This document shows, piece by piece, positions 1 through 7,162 of a stretch of 7,775 bases of DNA. Each line of letters begins with the position of its first letter. Within the stretch, counting starts at the first letter, position 1. Source of the stretch: Candidatus Atribacteria bacterium (GTDB taxonomy: Bacteria; Atribacterota; Atribacteria; Atribacterales; Atribacteraceae); the NCBI GenBank assembly GCA_018056205.1, contig JAGPGC010000049.1:1-7775 (forward strand). Reading direction: 5' to 3'. The position numbers were made by a program, and so were the translations under genes. The notes below the pieces were generated by a model that was not told where the DNA came from, searched no databases, and saw only the letters and a list, made by a program, of their open reading frames with translations.

Positions 1-488
1 TGATTCCGATTTAATCCCGGTTGGGCATCAAGCCTGATATCTAAAGCAAATACACGGAAAATATAATGATGAGGTTTACCCGGAGGTGGACAAGGGCCTC
101 CATACTCAGCTTTTTTAAAATCATTAATACCCACCATGACCTTTTGCTGTGAAATCCATTCTTTTCTACTATTTAGATTTTCAGGAATAGAATTCAATGT
201 CACAGGAATGTTGTATAAAATCCAGTGAACCCAGATCCCAATCGGGGCATCAGGGTCTTCACATATAAGAACCAAACTAACCGTCCCAATAGGAATATTT
301 TCCCAGATTAGCTCTGGTGAAATGTTCTCACCATCACAAGTAAATTTCTTTGGAATGTTGTTTCCTTTGGTAAATGCTGGACTTTTCAAGGTAAAAAGAT
401 TGGAATTGGTTGCTAAAGCTGACCCAACAAAAGAAAATATTACTAAAACCATAACTATTGGTATAGAAATAATAAAATAATTAATCAT
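1..488 (-). CDS. Exported PEBP-family protein (YbhB/YbcL-like), 3' end cut by the window edge
   Basis: The reading frame runs off the left edge, leaving about 162 residues; family members usually have some 20-25 more. Phosphatidylethanolamine-binding-protein hallmarks are visible: DPDAP followed by WVHW (about residues 78-89), and the ligand-pocket motif GGPCPPPGKPHHY (about 130-142) followed by FRVFALD. The N-terminus is a hydrophobic segment ending GSALA just before TNSN, a plausible type I signal peptide, so the protein probably acts outside the cytoplasm. The bacterial family is known for a fold that binds anionic ligands, but its cellular role is generally unclear, and none is claimed here. 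Two adjacent ATGs exist (491 and 488). AAGGAGG at 496-502 lies 7 nt before the 488 codon and only 4 nt before 491, so 488 is favoured. The start follows the UbiB-like kinase stop by about 30 bp, so co-transcription is likely. Family assignment is firm; export is a good inference. Confidence 0.88.
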   Translation of the reverse strand, partial: MINYFIISIPIVMVLVIFSFVGSALATNSNLFTLKSPAFTKGNNIPKKFTCDGENISPELIWENIPIGTVSLVLICEDPDAPIGIWVHWILYNIPVTLNSIPENLNSRKEWISQQKVMVGINDFKKAEYGGPCPPPGKPHHYIFRVFALDIRLDAQPGLNRN

Positions 489-521
489 CATAATCCCTCC
501 TTGTTAGGAAAAAAATTATAT

Positions 522-2168
522 TTATCGATGACGAAGCATTTCAAATATTAAAGCAATACCTAAAAAAGCTGCGATAATATATCCCAGAATGCCAAGTATA
601 CTTAACGATTTAAGATATTGGTAATTGGTATAAATTAGCGAGGAACCTATTAATAAAGCTGCCAGAATAATACTCAAAGAAACTCGATTGCTTACCGAAT
701 CAATTTTTCGACTAATTTCTTCTAATTCCTTATTTTCGAATTTTACACTAAAACGTCCTGCTGCCAGTTTAGCAAGGATTTCATAGCTCTTATCAGGAAA
801 CTCTTCGATCAATTTCTTCCAGTCTAATAAATAATTAAAGGCCCTTTTGCTCACATTATCAAAATCCATAGCTCGCCCAAATACCCTTCGCAAGATTTTC
901 TCTAGATAAGGAGTAATAGTAAAATGTGGATTTAATAACATACCAGTCCCTTCCGCTACTACCAATGCTCTTAAAATTGAGGTAAAATTGGCCGGAAACC
1001 TGAGTTCATGTTTGCGAAGAATATAGAAAAAATCAGTCACCAAATTTTTCAAATTCATTTCTTTCAAATCAGCGGTAATATACCTTTCCAAAATTTCGTT
1101 AAGATCAAGCCTCAATTCAACAGTCGATTTTACTTGAGCTATTAATATCTCTTCCTCGATATAAGAAACCATGCGTGAAGCATCCTTTTGCAAAGCTGCT
1201 AGTAGAATTTTTACAATACTTTCGCGAGTCTCGCTATCAATAGCACCTACCATTCCAAAATCAAGAAAAACTAATTCTCCATCGGGTTCCTTCACCATAA
1301 TATTTCCCGGGTGAGGATCAGCATGAAAGAACCCATCTTCAAATATCATTTTTAACACTGCCAGGGCTCCTCTTTCAGCTAATAATTGACAATCAAGCCC
1401 TTCAATATGACAATCGTTAATTCTTGTGAGCCGCGTGCCTTCAATAAGTTCCATAACTAAAACTTTCCGAGTTGAATAGGTTGGGAAAACCTTCGGAATA
1501 TATATGCCTTCTTGTTCTTTAAAATTTTCTCGGAATTTTATCGCATTGATAGATTCGTATAGGAAATCAATTTCCCGCATCAAATTTTTCTTAAATTCTG
1601 CAACCAACTCACTAAAAGAAATACCCTCAGAAAATATTTTTAAACGATCTGAGAATCCCGCTAAATAGGTTAAAATTTCTAAATCAGCATTCACCTTATT
1701 TTCTACATTCGGTTTTTGTACCTTAACAGCAACTTTTTCTCCACTTTTTAATACCGCTCGATGCACTTGGGCAATCGAAGCTGAGGCTAAAGGAACTGGG
1801 TCAATTTCTAAAAATAGGTCTTCGATTTTTGTTTTCAATTCCTGCTCAATTACAATTCTAATTTCTTCAAAATCAACTGGTGTTGTTTCATCTTGAAGTT
1901 TTTTGAGCTCACGGCAATAATCCTCGGATAGAAGGTCAATCCGGGTACTCAGTATCTGACCAATTTTTATAAAGGTTGTTCCCAATTCTTCTAATGCCAT
2001 ACGGAGATTAACTTGAGGAGGATTGATCATAATTTGTTTAGAAACAGGGGGGAAAGCCCAGCGTTCAAAAAAAACCAGTCGTCGCAGGGAAAAACCATAT
2101 TTATTAATTACCCGTAATATTTCTCGAAAGCGTTTAAAATTACGGTACATTGGGTGCTGAAAGACCAT
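522..2168 (-). CDS. UbiB/AarF/ABC1-family atypical kinase-like membrane protein
   Basis: At 548 residues this is full length for the UbiB/AarF (ADCK, ABC1) family. Family-specific motifs are all present in order: KxGQ (K68-Q71), the A-rich loop read as PLASASIAQVH (about 126-136), the VAVK lysine K149, the ExD pair E199/D201, the catalytic-loop motif HADPHPGN (282-289) and metal-binding DFG (303-305). Two C-terminal hydrophobic segments (about 496-513 and 522-542) are a typical UbiB membrane anchor, placing the kinase domain on the cytoplasmic side. In proteobacteria and mitochondria the family supports ubiquinone biosynthesis through ATPase or kinase activity. In an organism of unknown quinone content the substrate cannot be stated, so I give no gene symbol. 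The A-loop reads ASAS where AAAS is common. The start is supported by GAGGAGGG at 2178-2185, 9 nt upstream. It lies 67 bp after the PfkB kinase and 30 bp before the PEBP gene. A perfect TATAAT (minus strand, 2217-2222) in the upstream gap could be an internal promoter, but no -35 is evident. Confidence 0.95.
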   Translation of the reverse strand: MVFQHPMYRNFKRFREILRVINKYGFSLRRLVFFERWAFPPVSKQIMINPPQVNLRMALEELGTTFIKIGQILSTRIDLLSEDYCRELKKLQDETTPVDFEEIRIVIEQELKTKIEDLFLEIDPVPLASASIAQVHRAVLKSGEKVAVKVQKPNVENKVNADLEILTYLAGFSDRLKIFSEGISFSELVAEFKKNLMREIDFLYESINAIKFRENFKEQEGIYIPKVFPTYSTRKVLVMELIEGTRLTRINDCHIEGLDCQLLAERGALAVLKMIFEDGFFHADPHPGNIMVKEPDGELVFLDFGMVGAIDSETRESIVKILLAALQKDASRMVSYIEEEILIAQVKSTVELRLDLNEILERYITADLKEMNLKNLVTDFFYILRKHELRFPANFTSILRALVVAEGTGMLLNPHFTITPYLEKILRRVFGRAMDFDNVSKRAFNYLLDWKKLIEEFPDKSYEILAKLAAGRFSVKFENKELEEISRKIDSVSNRVSLSIILAALLIGSSLIYTNYQYLKSLSILGILGYIIAAFLGIALIFEMLRHR

Positions 2169-2235
2169 TTAACCTTACCCTCCTCGCTGCCCGGTTTTAC
2201 ATATAAATATACTTCCATTATACATTATCATAAAT

Positions 2236-3171
2236 TCAACTATTTAAAACTCTTTCAATGTCTGTAGGATTTGATAGCTTTGCTCGTTGAGCATCTAAGG
2301 AAATATTGAGGGAAGCAACAATATTAGCAACCCGGACAGATTGTAAAAGATCAAAACCTTTCCAAAGCCCCCATATGAATCCAGCATTAAAATAGTCTCC
2401 CGCACCAATAGTATCTTTGACTTCAACCTGAATAGTTGGAATGTAATAGGAATCATAACGGGTTATTACTCGGCTTCCATCTTTTCCAACTTTTGTAATC
2501 AAAGTTCCTGGCCAATTTTTAAAAATATTTGTTGGTCTATAGTCGGTTAAATGGTCAATTTCAATTTCATTGGGTAGAAAGTAGTCAATATAGGGAAGGA
2601 GATTAAAAACCTCTCTTTTAACCTGGGAGGTCCACTCTTCTGGAGGCCATCCAGTATCGAGCAAAAGAGTGGTTTTGGATTTTTCACTTTTTATTTTGCT
2701 TAGAAAGCTTACAAAATCATTATTTCTTAGTGAAATACTTAGGAAATATCCACATATCAATAAAAAATCACCATTTTCAATAAATGGATAAACTTTTTCT
2801 AGATGGGCAACTGAAAATTCTCTTTGAGCACCAAATTCAGTTAAAAAAGTTCTTTCTTGGGTTTTTTTGTTGGTAACTGCCACTGACAAACCTGTTGGTA
2901 TATTGGGAAGAGCAAATAAAAAGTCGTCTTTCACTCCCCATTTTTGATAGGTAAGTCGAATGTCCTTACCAACATTATCCTTACCAATTGTCCCTACTAC
3001 ATAAACGGGAACCTTCAAACTGCCCAAAGCCATAACAGTATTACTGGCTTGCCCACCTGGTCGCATGGTATAACCTGAGATGAGTAACTCTACCCCCCAA
3101 CCAGGAAATTTATCAATTCCACCTAAAATAAGGTCAAGGCTTATATTGCCTCCCACAAATACTTTTTTCAT
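2236..3171 (-). CDS. PfkB/ribokinase-family carbohydrate kinase
   Basis: This 311-residue protein is of normal length for the PfkB superfamily, which phosphorylates sugars, nucleosides or similar hydroxyl compounds with ATP. Visible motifs are the N-terminal GGNISLD strand (7-13), signature 1 with the di-glycine hinge PGGQASNT (38-45), the NxxE magnesium motif (N201 to E204), TKVGKDG (226-232) and signature 2 DTIGAGDYFNAGF (253-265), whose D259 is the predicted catalytic base and whose GAG forms the anion hole. The specific substrate cannot be read from the sequence: fructose, ribose, adenosine, tagatose-phosphate and others remain possible. The start is well set: AGGAG at 3178-3182 lies 6 nt before the ATG. 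It is probably the first gene of a unit continuing into the UbiB-like kinase (67-bp gap) and the PEBP gene. Upstream is a 387-bp gap carrying a repeat element. Nothing appears truncated. Family assignment is firm; substrate is unknown. Confidence 0.95.
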   Translation of the reverse strand: MKKVFVGGNISLDLILGGIDKFPGWGVELLISGYTMRPGGQASNTVMALGSLKVPVYVVGTIGKDNVGKDIRLTYQKWGVKDDFLFALPNIPTGLSVAVTNKKTQERTFLTEFGAQREFSVAHLEKVYPFIENGDFLLICGYFLSISLRNNDFVSFLSKIKSEKSKTTLLLDTGWPPEEWTSQVKREVFNLLPYIDYFLPNEIEIDHLTDYRPTNIFKNWPGTLITKVGKDGSRVITRYDSYYIPTIQVEVKDTIGAGDYFNAGFIWGLWKGFDLLQSVRVANIVASLNISLDAQRAKLSNPTDIERVLNS

Positions 3172-3558
3172 TAGTAACTCCTAAGTATTGATTTTTCTTG
3201 ACTTGCCTAACTATTTCTAAAACAATCCCTTTCCGTAATGTCGCATAACAAACTAATAAACTGAAAATAATCAGGAGCCGATGGGTAAGCAAATATTCAT
3301 TATTACACTCTACGGAAAAACATTTCAAACACTGATTCTTATCCTGTAAATATAGTGATTAGTGAGGGTGAAAGTGATTAGTAAAAAACTGAAAGGCGTC
3401 CATCCCGTCACTATGTGACACCCCTCCGTTGGAAGGAAATTTTTTTAAAAATGCCTTTCATTATTTGATTTTTATTCCCCTCTCGGGAGGGGTGTAGGGG
3501 TGGGTTATATTTTGCTTTATTTTTATTATCATCTTGTGCTGATGAGCAATAGGTTAGT
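3172..3558. other. Intergenic region upstream of the pfkB-family kinase
   Basis: This 387-bp stretch separates the small exported-protein gene from the sugar kinase. Its left part (3172-3345) would hold the kinase promoter; no convincing -35/-10 pair was found there. A 64-codon minus frame (3134-3328) overlaps the kinase start, has no Shine-Dalgarno and resembles nothing I know, so I do not call it. The right part (3346-3508) is a structured repeat listed separately. Next to the upstream gene's stop is a weak CAATAG/CTATTG inverted repeat (3546-3563) without a following U-run, so no terminator is called. Confidence 0.6.
3346..3508. repeat. Intergenic structured repeat, copy 1 (better preserved)
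   Basis: This non-coding element has a diverged second copy at 7355-7503. Both begin with GTAAATAYAGTGAT, continue to AAAAAACTG, share TGACA followed by a C-run, pass through an A/T-rich middle and end in a G-rich block finishing GGTTAT. Copy 1 contains several perfect inverted repeats: TGAAAGGC/GCCTTTCA (3390-3397 with 3453-3460), GTCAC/GTGAC around a TAT loop (3407-3419), CCCCTC/GAGGGG around TCGG (3477-3492), and the 10-bp ACACCCCTCC/GGAGGGGTGT (3418-3427 with 3486-3495). It also has GTGATTAGT twice, 19 bp apart (3355 and 3374), which copy 2 lacks. It has no coding capacity. It may be a MITE- or REP-like dispersed element or a degenerate structured RNA; strand and function are undetermined. 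Confidence 0.7.
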
Positions 3559-4053
3559 CTATTGACTTTTTCCTGGTATTGTAAAAGTTTTTTTAGCTAA
3601 GATCCCTCTTAGTGCATATCCTCTTTGATTTATTTCATTTTGTGCATCGACAGTAAGAGTATCCCCCTTAGTAAGTTTATATTGGTACAAATAAACTACA
3701 ACTGTCTGTCCAGGTTGAAAATTCGGAAGAACTTCTACCAAGTTTTTTTGGTGGTCTATATATCGAAAATCTTCTACCTGGAATGAATAACGATAGTTTT
3801 GCTCCGAAATTCTTGATTCAATTTCAATCGCTTGAGTTTTGTAATCCTTACCTTCATATGTTATAAAAGCTTCTAAGTATCCAATTCCCGATTGATCTGA
3901 ATTAATCGTTCCTTCGATAGTAATAGAGGCATTCTCTCCAATTCCTTCGTATTTAATGATTTCAATTTTCGCTTTTTGTATATCTGCCCAAACCGGTAAC
4001 CCAAAAGTAATGAAAAGTAAAATAATAAAAGCTTGCTTAAAGACTTTTTTCAT
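3559..4053 (-). CDS. Small exported protein of unknown function
   Basis: I do not recognise this 164-residue protein. It begins with a clear signal peptide: positively charged MKKVFKQ, a hydrophobic core (8-19), and a cleavage site after PVWA (residue 23) before DIQK. No lipobox cysteine is present, so a soluble exported or periplasmic form is likely. The mature part alternates hydrophobic and polar residues in a way that suggests mainly beta structure, for example ASITIEGTI, GYLEAFITYEG and GQTVVVYLYQYKL. It has no cysteines and no further membrane segment. The start is supported by AGGAAGGAG at 4062-4070, 8 nt before the ATG. It stands alone, with a 317-bp gap upstream and a 387-bp gap downstream, so it probably has its own promoter; a TATTAT at 4086-4091 (minus strand) is a possible -10 without a good -35. 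Coding status is well supported by the signal peptide and ribosome binding site; no function is proposed. Confidence 0.85.
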   Translation of the reverse strand: MKKVFKQAFIILLFITFGLPVWADIQKAKIEIIKYEGIGENASITIEGTINSDQSGIGYLEAFITYEGKDYKTQAIEIESRISEQNYRYSFQVEDFRYIDHQKNLVEVLPNFQPGQTVVVYLYQYKLTKGDTLTVDAQNEINQRGYALRGILAKKTFTIPGKSQ

Positions 4054-4370
4054 TTTTCTCGCTCCTTCCTAAGAGTATTTTCTTTATAATACTATCCTTT
4101 TAGGCTTGATTGTTCCTATTTATTTTATTATCGCAAATTATTTGTTATTTTAAAAATTACTTCTAACATTTCATTTAATAAAAGGTATGATTGGAAAATA
4201 ACCCAATTTATATATTAAACCTGAAGAAACAAAAAAAATGCATTGGAATGAAGCCACTTAGAAGGATTTATAAAAATACACTAAACACGTACTTAAAAGG
4301 TTCAGGAAAGGTGATTATTTATAATAAATTCCCTTTTATATTCTTTTATAATTCAAGAATCTATTAGTAT
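4054..4370. other. A/T-rich intergenic gap between M23 peptidase and small exported protein
   Basis: This 317-bp gap holds no open frame of note on either strand. The side near 4054-4100 contains the ribosome binding site and probable promoter of the small exported-protein gene. On the minus strand, an 8-T run (4231-4238) follows a short CATT/AATG hairpin (4241-4250), about 120 nt downstream of the peptidase stop. That is too weak to call a terminator, though transcription of the par unit should end somewhere in this gap. Confidence 0.6.
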
Positions 4371-5432
4371 TTAGGGTAAATAAGGCCATGGATTTATAAC
4401 ATTTCCATATTTTCTTACTTCATAATGCAGATGAGGACCTGTACTTCGTCCAGAAGAACCCACCTTCCCAATTATGGACTCTTTCTTTATTTCTTCGCCA
4501 TTTTCTACCTGTATTTTTGATAGGTGACCGTAAACAGTTTCATATCCAAATTGATGTCGGATTATAACACACCTTCCATAATTCCCATTCCATCCGGTAA
4601 AGATTACTTTCCCCGCTGCGGTTGCAACCACATTCCTACCTGCAGGTGCTGCAATATCTACACCAGTATGCCAGGCTTTCCGGCCAGTAAAGGGGTCTTT
4701 TCTCCAACCATAGTTGGAAGATACCCTTCCCCAAGTTGGCCAGCGCATTGGAACCATAGTAATTAATTTATCTTTTTTCTCGACTACCTGAATTATTTCA
4801 TTAAAAGATTTCTCTCGAACCATCATTTCCGCACGAATCCATGATAAATTATCTTCTAAATATTTTGCTTTATTGTAAAATTCAAAATCAACAGCTGGTC
4901 GAAGCGAAGGAGCAGCAACCGGTAGTCCTGATAAAGACATATAATATGGTCCACCCATCCCGAAAGGGAAACTATCCAGATTGGGATTAACAAACATTTG
5001 TACCGGAACATATAATTCGTTCGAAGATGAAGAAAAACCAAGATCAATTCCATATTTTTTTAATTGAGATCGCAAATCTTTTTCTAATAAATCTCTAACT
5101 TTTTGATCTAATTCACGAAGTTGGTTCATTTCTTGAATAACTTCATCAGCCTTTTTTGCTAATTCCTCCAACCTTAGCTCTTGCTCTTTCTTCTTGATCT
5201 CCAAGGCAGCTAATTCGTTTTTTGTGTCTTGTAAATGAGTAACCATACTTCCCAGTTCACATTTAATTTTACTGTTATACCAAAGAACTCCACCAATACC
5301 TGCTCCAATTCCTAAAATAACTAATAATAAACCTAAAAGTAAAGTTCTCCATCTAATGTTTACTTTTTTCATCTGTCCCTTCAAGGGATTGATCCAAAAT
5401 ACTGTTAAGTCTTTTGGCTCTTTTGAAGGCAT
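4371..5432 (-). CDS. Membrane-anchored coiled-coil M23 (LytM) peptidoglycan endopeptidase
   Basis: The 353-residue protein has a short cytoplasmic N-terminus, one membrane segment (about 30-51), a charged heptad-like region predicted to form a coiled coil (about 60-122), a linker rich in Gly, Pro and aromatic residues (about 131-180), a second helical segment (about 185-222) and a C-terminal M23 domain (about 230-353). The zinc and catalytic residues look intact: H255 and D259 in HTGVD, H303 in YGHLS, and HLH at 334-336. It should therefore be an active zinc endopeptidase cutting peptidoglycan cross-links outside the membrane, unlike degenerate LytM regulators such as EnvC. GAGGTG (5438-5443) precedes the ATG by 5 nt and overlaps the parB stop codon; the two genes are 10 bp apart. 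Co-expression with parAB suggests a role tied to growth or division. M23 genes beside parAB or bactofilin genes are known elsewhere, but no bactofilin is visible here. Confidence 0.94.
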   Translation of the reverse strand: MPSKEPKDLTVFWINPLKGQMKKVNIRWRTLLLGLLLVILGIGAGIGGVLWYNSKIKCELGSMVTHLQDTKNELAALEIKKKEQELRLEELAKKADEVIQEMNQLRELDQKVRDLLEKDLRSQLKKYGIDLGFSSSSNELYVPVQMFVNPNLDSFPFGMGGPYYMSLSGLPVAAPSLRPAVDFEFYNKAKYLEDNLSWIRAEMMVREKSFNEIIQVVEKKDKLITMVPMRWPTWGRVSSNYGWRKDPFTGRKAWHTGVDIAAPAGRNVVATAAGKVIFTGWNGNYGRCVIIRHQFGYETVYGHLSKIQVENGEEIKKESIIGKVGSSGRSTGPHLHYEVRKYGNVINPWPYLP

Positions 5433-5442
5433 ATATCCACCT

Positions 5443-6318
5443 CTAAAATGGTTCTTCTTTACTGGTTATCAAATTATAAAGCCGTTGGAGGTCATCATCT
5501 CCATAATATTCTATCGTTATTCTTTTTTTCCCAATTTTTACTTTGGTTGCAAGATACCTGGTTAAATTTTCTTCGATAAAAGACGTTGTGGATTCCTTCT
5601 CCTCATTTAAAGATCCTTTTTTCTCTTTAAAATCTACCGATAAGACAGGCTCATCATTTTCTGGTTTAATATTACGAATTATTTCTTCAATTTCACGAAC
5701 GGTGAGTTTTTCCTGAATTATTTTTTCTGCTAATTGAATTTTTTTATCATGATTTTCAACAGCAAGTAATGCTCGGGCATGACCAAAAGAAATAACGTTT
5801 TTTTCAAGCATTTCTTGTAGCGTTTGAGGTAAATCAAGAAGGCGCAATAAATTGGCTATGGTAGGTCTCTTTTTCCCCAATCTTTTTGAAATATCTTCTT
5901 GGGTTAATTCAAAATCCATCATTAAACGGTTTATTCCCTTAGCAAGGTCTAAGGGATTTAAATCTTCCCTTTGTAAATTTTCAATTAAAGCAATTTCTAA
6001 TCTTTTTTGTTCATCAACCTCTTCTACTATAACAGGAACAGTTGGCAAACCTGCTTTTTGAGCTGCTCGCCATCTTCTTTCCCCAGCAACTATTTCATAT
6101 CCTATACCCTCAGACCTAACAATAATTGGTTGAAGAATACCGTGAATCCGAATCGATTCAGCAAGTTCTTCTAAGCTTTCATCACTCATTTGGAGTCGGG
6201 GTTGGAAGGGACTACTATGAATAAGTTGAATATCGATTTCCTGAATCGATCGTGAACCAAGACTTCCAACACCGGGAATTAGAGCATCAAGCCCTTTACC
6301 AAGACTTTTTCTTACCAT
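5443..6318 (-). CDS. parB: Chromosome-partitioning protein ParB (Spo0J family, CTP-binding clamp)
   Basis: At 291 residues this is a normal-length chromosomal ParB. The N-terminus VRKSLGKGLDALIP is the standard family opening and fixes the start. The ParB/Srx nucleotide-binding domain (about 25-120) shows GERRWRAA (79-86) and ENLQRED (113-119), motifs that bind CTP and drive clamp closure. A KorB-type helix-turn-helix follows (about 138-162, LTQEDISKRLGKKRPTIANLL), which would read parS. A charged variable linker (about 205-245) leads to the C-terminal dimerisation domain (about 247-291). It should load on parS, spread along DNA, and stimulate the ParA ATPase to segregate replicated origins. 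Its first 23 bp overlap the end of parA, indicating translational coupling; AAGGAAG inside parA lies 12 nt upstream, a long spacing for a Shine-Dalgarno, while an AAGGG abuts the ATG. No canonical parS lies in this window. Confidence 0.97.
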   Translation of the reverse strand: MVRKSLGKGLDALIPGVGSLGSRSIQEIDIQLIHSSPFQPRLQMSDESLEELAESIRIHGILQPIIVRSEGIGYEIVAGERRWRAAQKAGLPTVPVIVEEVDEQKRLEIALIENLQREDLNPLDLAKGINRLMMDFELTQEDISKRLGKKRPTIANLLRLLDLPQTLQEMLEKNVISFGHARALLAVENHDKKIQLAEKIIQEKLTVREIEEIIRNIKPENDEPVLSVDFKEKKGSLNEEKESTTSFIEENLTRYLATKVKIGKKRITIEYYGDDDLQRLYNLITSKEEPF

Positions 6319-7084
6319 CCCTTGTTAACACTTCCTTGGCTAAGTTAAGATATGCCACTGCTCCAGATGAATTACGGTCATAGGTAATTATTGGTTGCCC
6401 AAAACTTGGAGCTTCACTTAAACGAACATTTCTTGGAATAATAGTTTGAAAAACTTTATCTCCAAAAACCCTTTGTATCTCTTTGGCAACTTGTTGGGAC
6501 AAATTAGTTCTAACATCATACATAGTTAATAAAACTCCAAAAATTTCAAGCTGAGGATTAAGTAAACTTTTTACAGCATTAAGAGTATTTAATAGCTGCC
6601 CCATACCTTCCAAGGCATAGTATTCACACTGAATCGGTATTAAAATTGCTTGAGCACAACTCAGCGCATTAATCGTTAATAATCCGAGAGAGGGTGGACA
6701 ATCAATAAAAATATAATCATACTTGTCAATGACATTTTTTAAAGTTTCTTTTAATCGAAATTCCCTCCCAATCAAAGAAACCAACTCTACTTCTGCCCCG
6801 GCGAGTCTTATAGTCGTGGGCAATAACCATAAATTTGAAACTAATGATTCTTGGATCACATTATCAAGGGAATAATTAGATTCAGATGAAATTAATAAAT
6901 CATATAAACATTTTTTAAGAAGTGACCGATTAATTCCTAAGCCACTGGTAGCGTTCCCTTGTGGGTCAGAATCAACTAATAATATTTTCAGACCCATTTG
7001 TGCTAAACATGAGCCGAGATTAATCGAGGTAGTGGTCTTACCAACTCCCCCTTTTTGGTTAGCTATTGCAATCACTTTTCCCAT
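6296..7084 (-). CDS. parA: Chromosome-partitioning ATPase ParA (Soj, MinD/ParA superfamily)
   Basis: This is a complete Soj-type ParA, 262 residues from the ATG at 7084. It has the deviant Walker A KGGVGKTT (11-18) with the signature lysine, the Walker A-prime motif DSDPQGN (38-44), Walker B IDCPPSLG (127-134) and PIQCEYYALEGM further on. There is no N-terminal DNA-binding extension, as in chromosomal Soj rather than plasmid type Ia ParA. ATP-bound dimers bind DNA nonspecifically and ParB triggers hydrolysis, moving origins apart. A TTG two codons upstream (7090) could also start the frame, which is closed by a TGA just beyond it. ATG is preferred because MGKVIAIANQKGG matches the usual family N-terminus. 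No Shine-Dalgarno precedes either codon, and an extended -10 ends only 11 nt before the ATG, suggesting leaderless translation. The 3' end overlaps parB by 23 bp. Confidence 0.96.
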   Translation of the reverse strand: MGKVIAIANQKGGVGKTTTSINLGSCLAQMGLKILLVDSDPQGNATSGLGINRSLLKKCLYDLLISSESNYSLDNVIQESLVSNLWLLPTTIRLAGAEVELVSLIGREFRLKETLKNVIDKYDYIFIDCPPSLGLLTINALSCAQAILIPIQCEYYALEGMGQLLNTLNAVKSLLNPQLEIFGVLLTMYDVRTNLSQQVAKEIQRVFGDKVFQTIIPRNVRLSEAPSFGQPIITYDRNSSGAVAYLNLAKEVLTRDGKKKSW

Positions 7085-7095
7085 AAACAAAAATC

Positions 7096-7104
7096 ATTCT
7101 AACA
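7096..7104 (-). promoter_or_regulatory. Predicted extended -10 promoter of the parA-parB-M23 unit
   Basis: On the minus strand the sequence reads TGTTAGAAT: an extended -10 TGn followed by TAGAAT, five of six matches to TATAAT. No TTGACA-like -35 is found 16-18 nt upstream, which is compatible with an extended -10 promoter. The predicted start site would fall near 7088-7090, just 4-6 nt before the parA ATG. This is pattern recognition only; it gains weight because parA also lacks a Shine-Dalgarno. Confidence 0.45.
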
Positions 7105-7162
7105 TAAATAATGGCTTTATACATACCTAATAAGATTTATTTAAGTTAGTACTTTCAACACT

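Noticed and set aside
1221..1235. GCGAG/CTCGC near-palindrome
   Set aside because: It lies inside the UbiB-like coding sequence and is explained by codons; no regulatory context.
3134..3328. 64-codon minus-strand frame overlapping the start of the sugar kinase
   Set aside because: It has no Shine-Dalgarno, overlaps a gene with a clear ribosome binding site, and its translation resembles no known protein.
3546..3563. CAATAG/CTATTG inverted repeat at the stop of the small exported-protein gene
   Set aside because: Six base pairs, A/T-rich and without a following U-run, so it does not qualify as a terminator.
4231..4250. Rho-independent terminator after the M23 gene (minus strand, 4-bp stem plus eight T)
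   Set aside because: The stem is too short and A/T-rich, and it lies well past the stop codon.
5691..5700. TTTCACGAAC in parB, and CGTGAACC at 6251-6258, as parS sites
   Set aside because: Each matches only one half of the TGTTTCACGTGAAACA consensus and lacks the symmetrical other half.
4524..6061. Plus-strand frames of about 70-80 codons within the M23 and parB genes
   Set aside because: They are antisense shadows of well-supported genes and show no protein-family features or ribosome binding sites.
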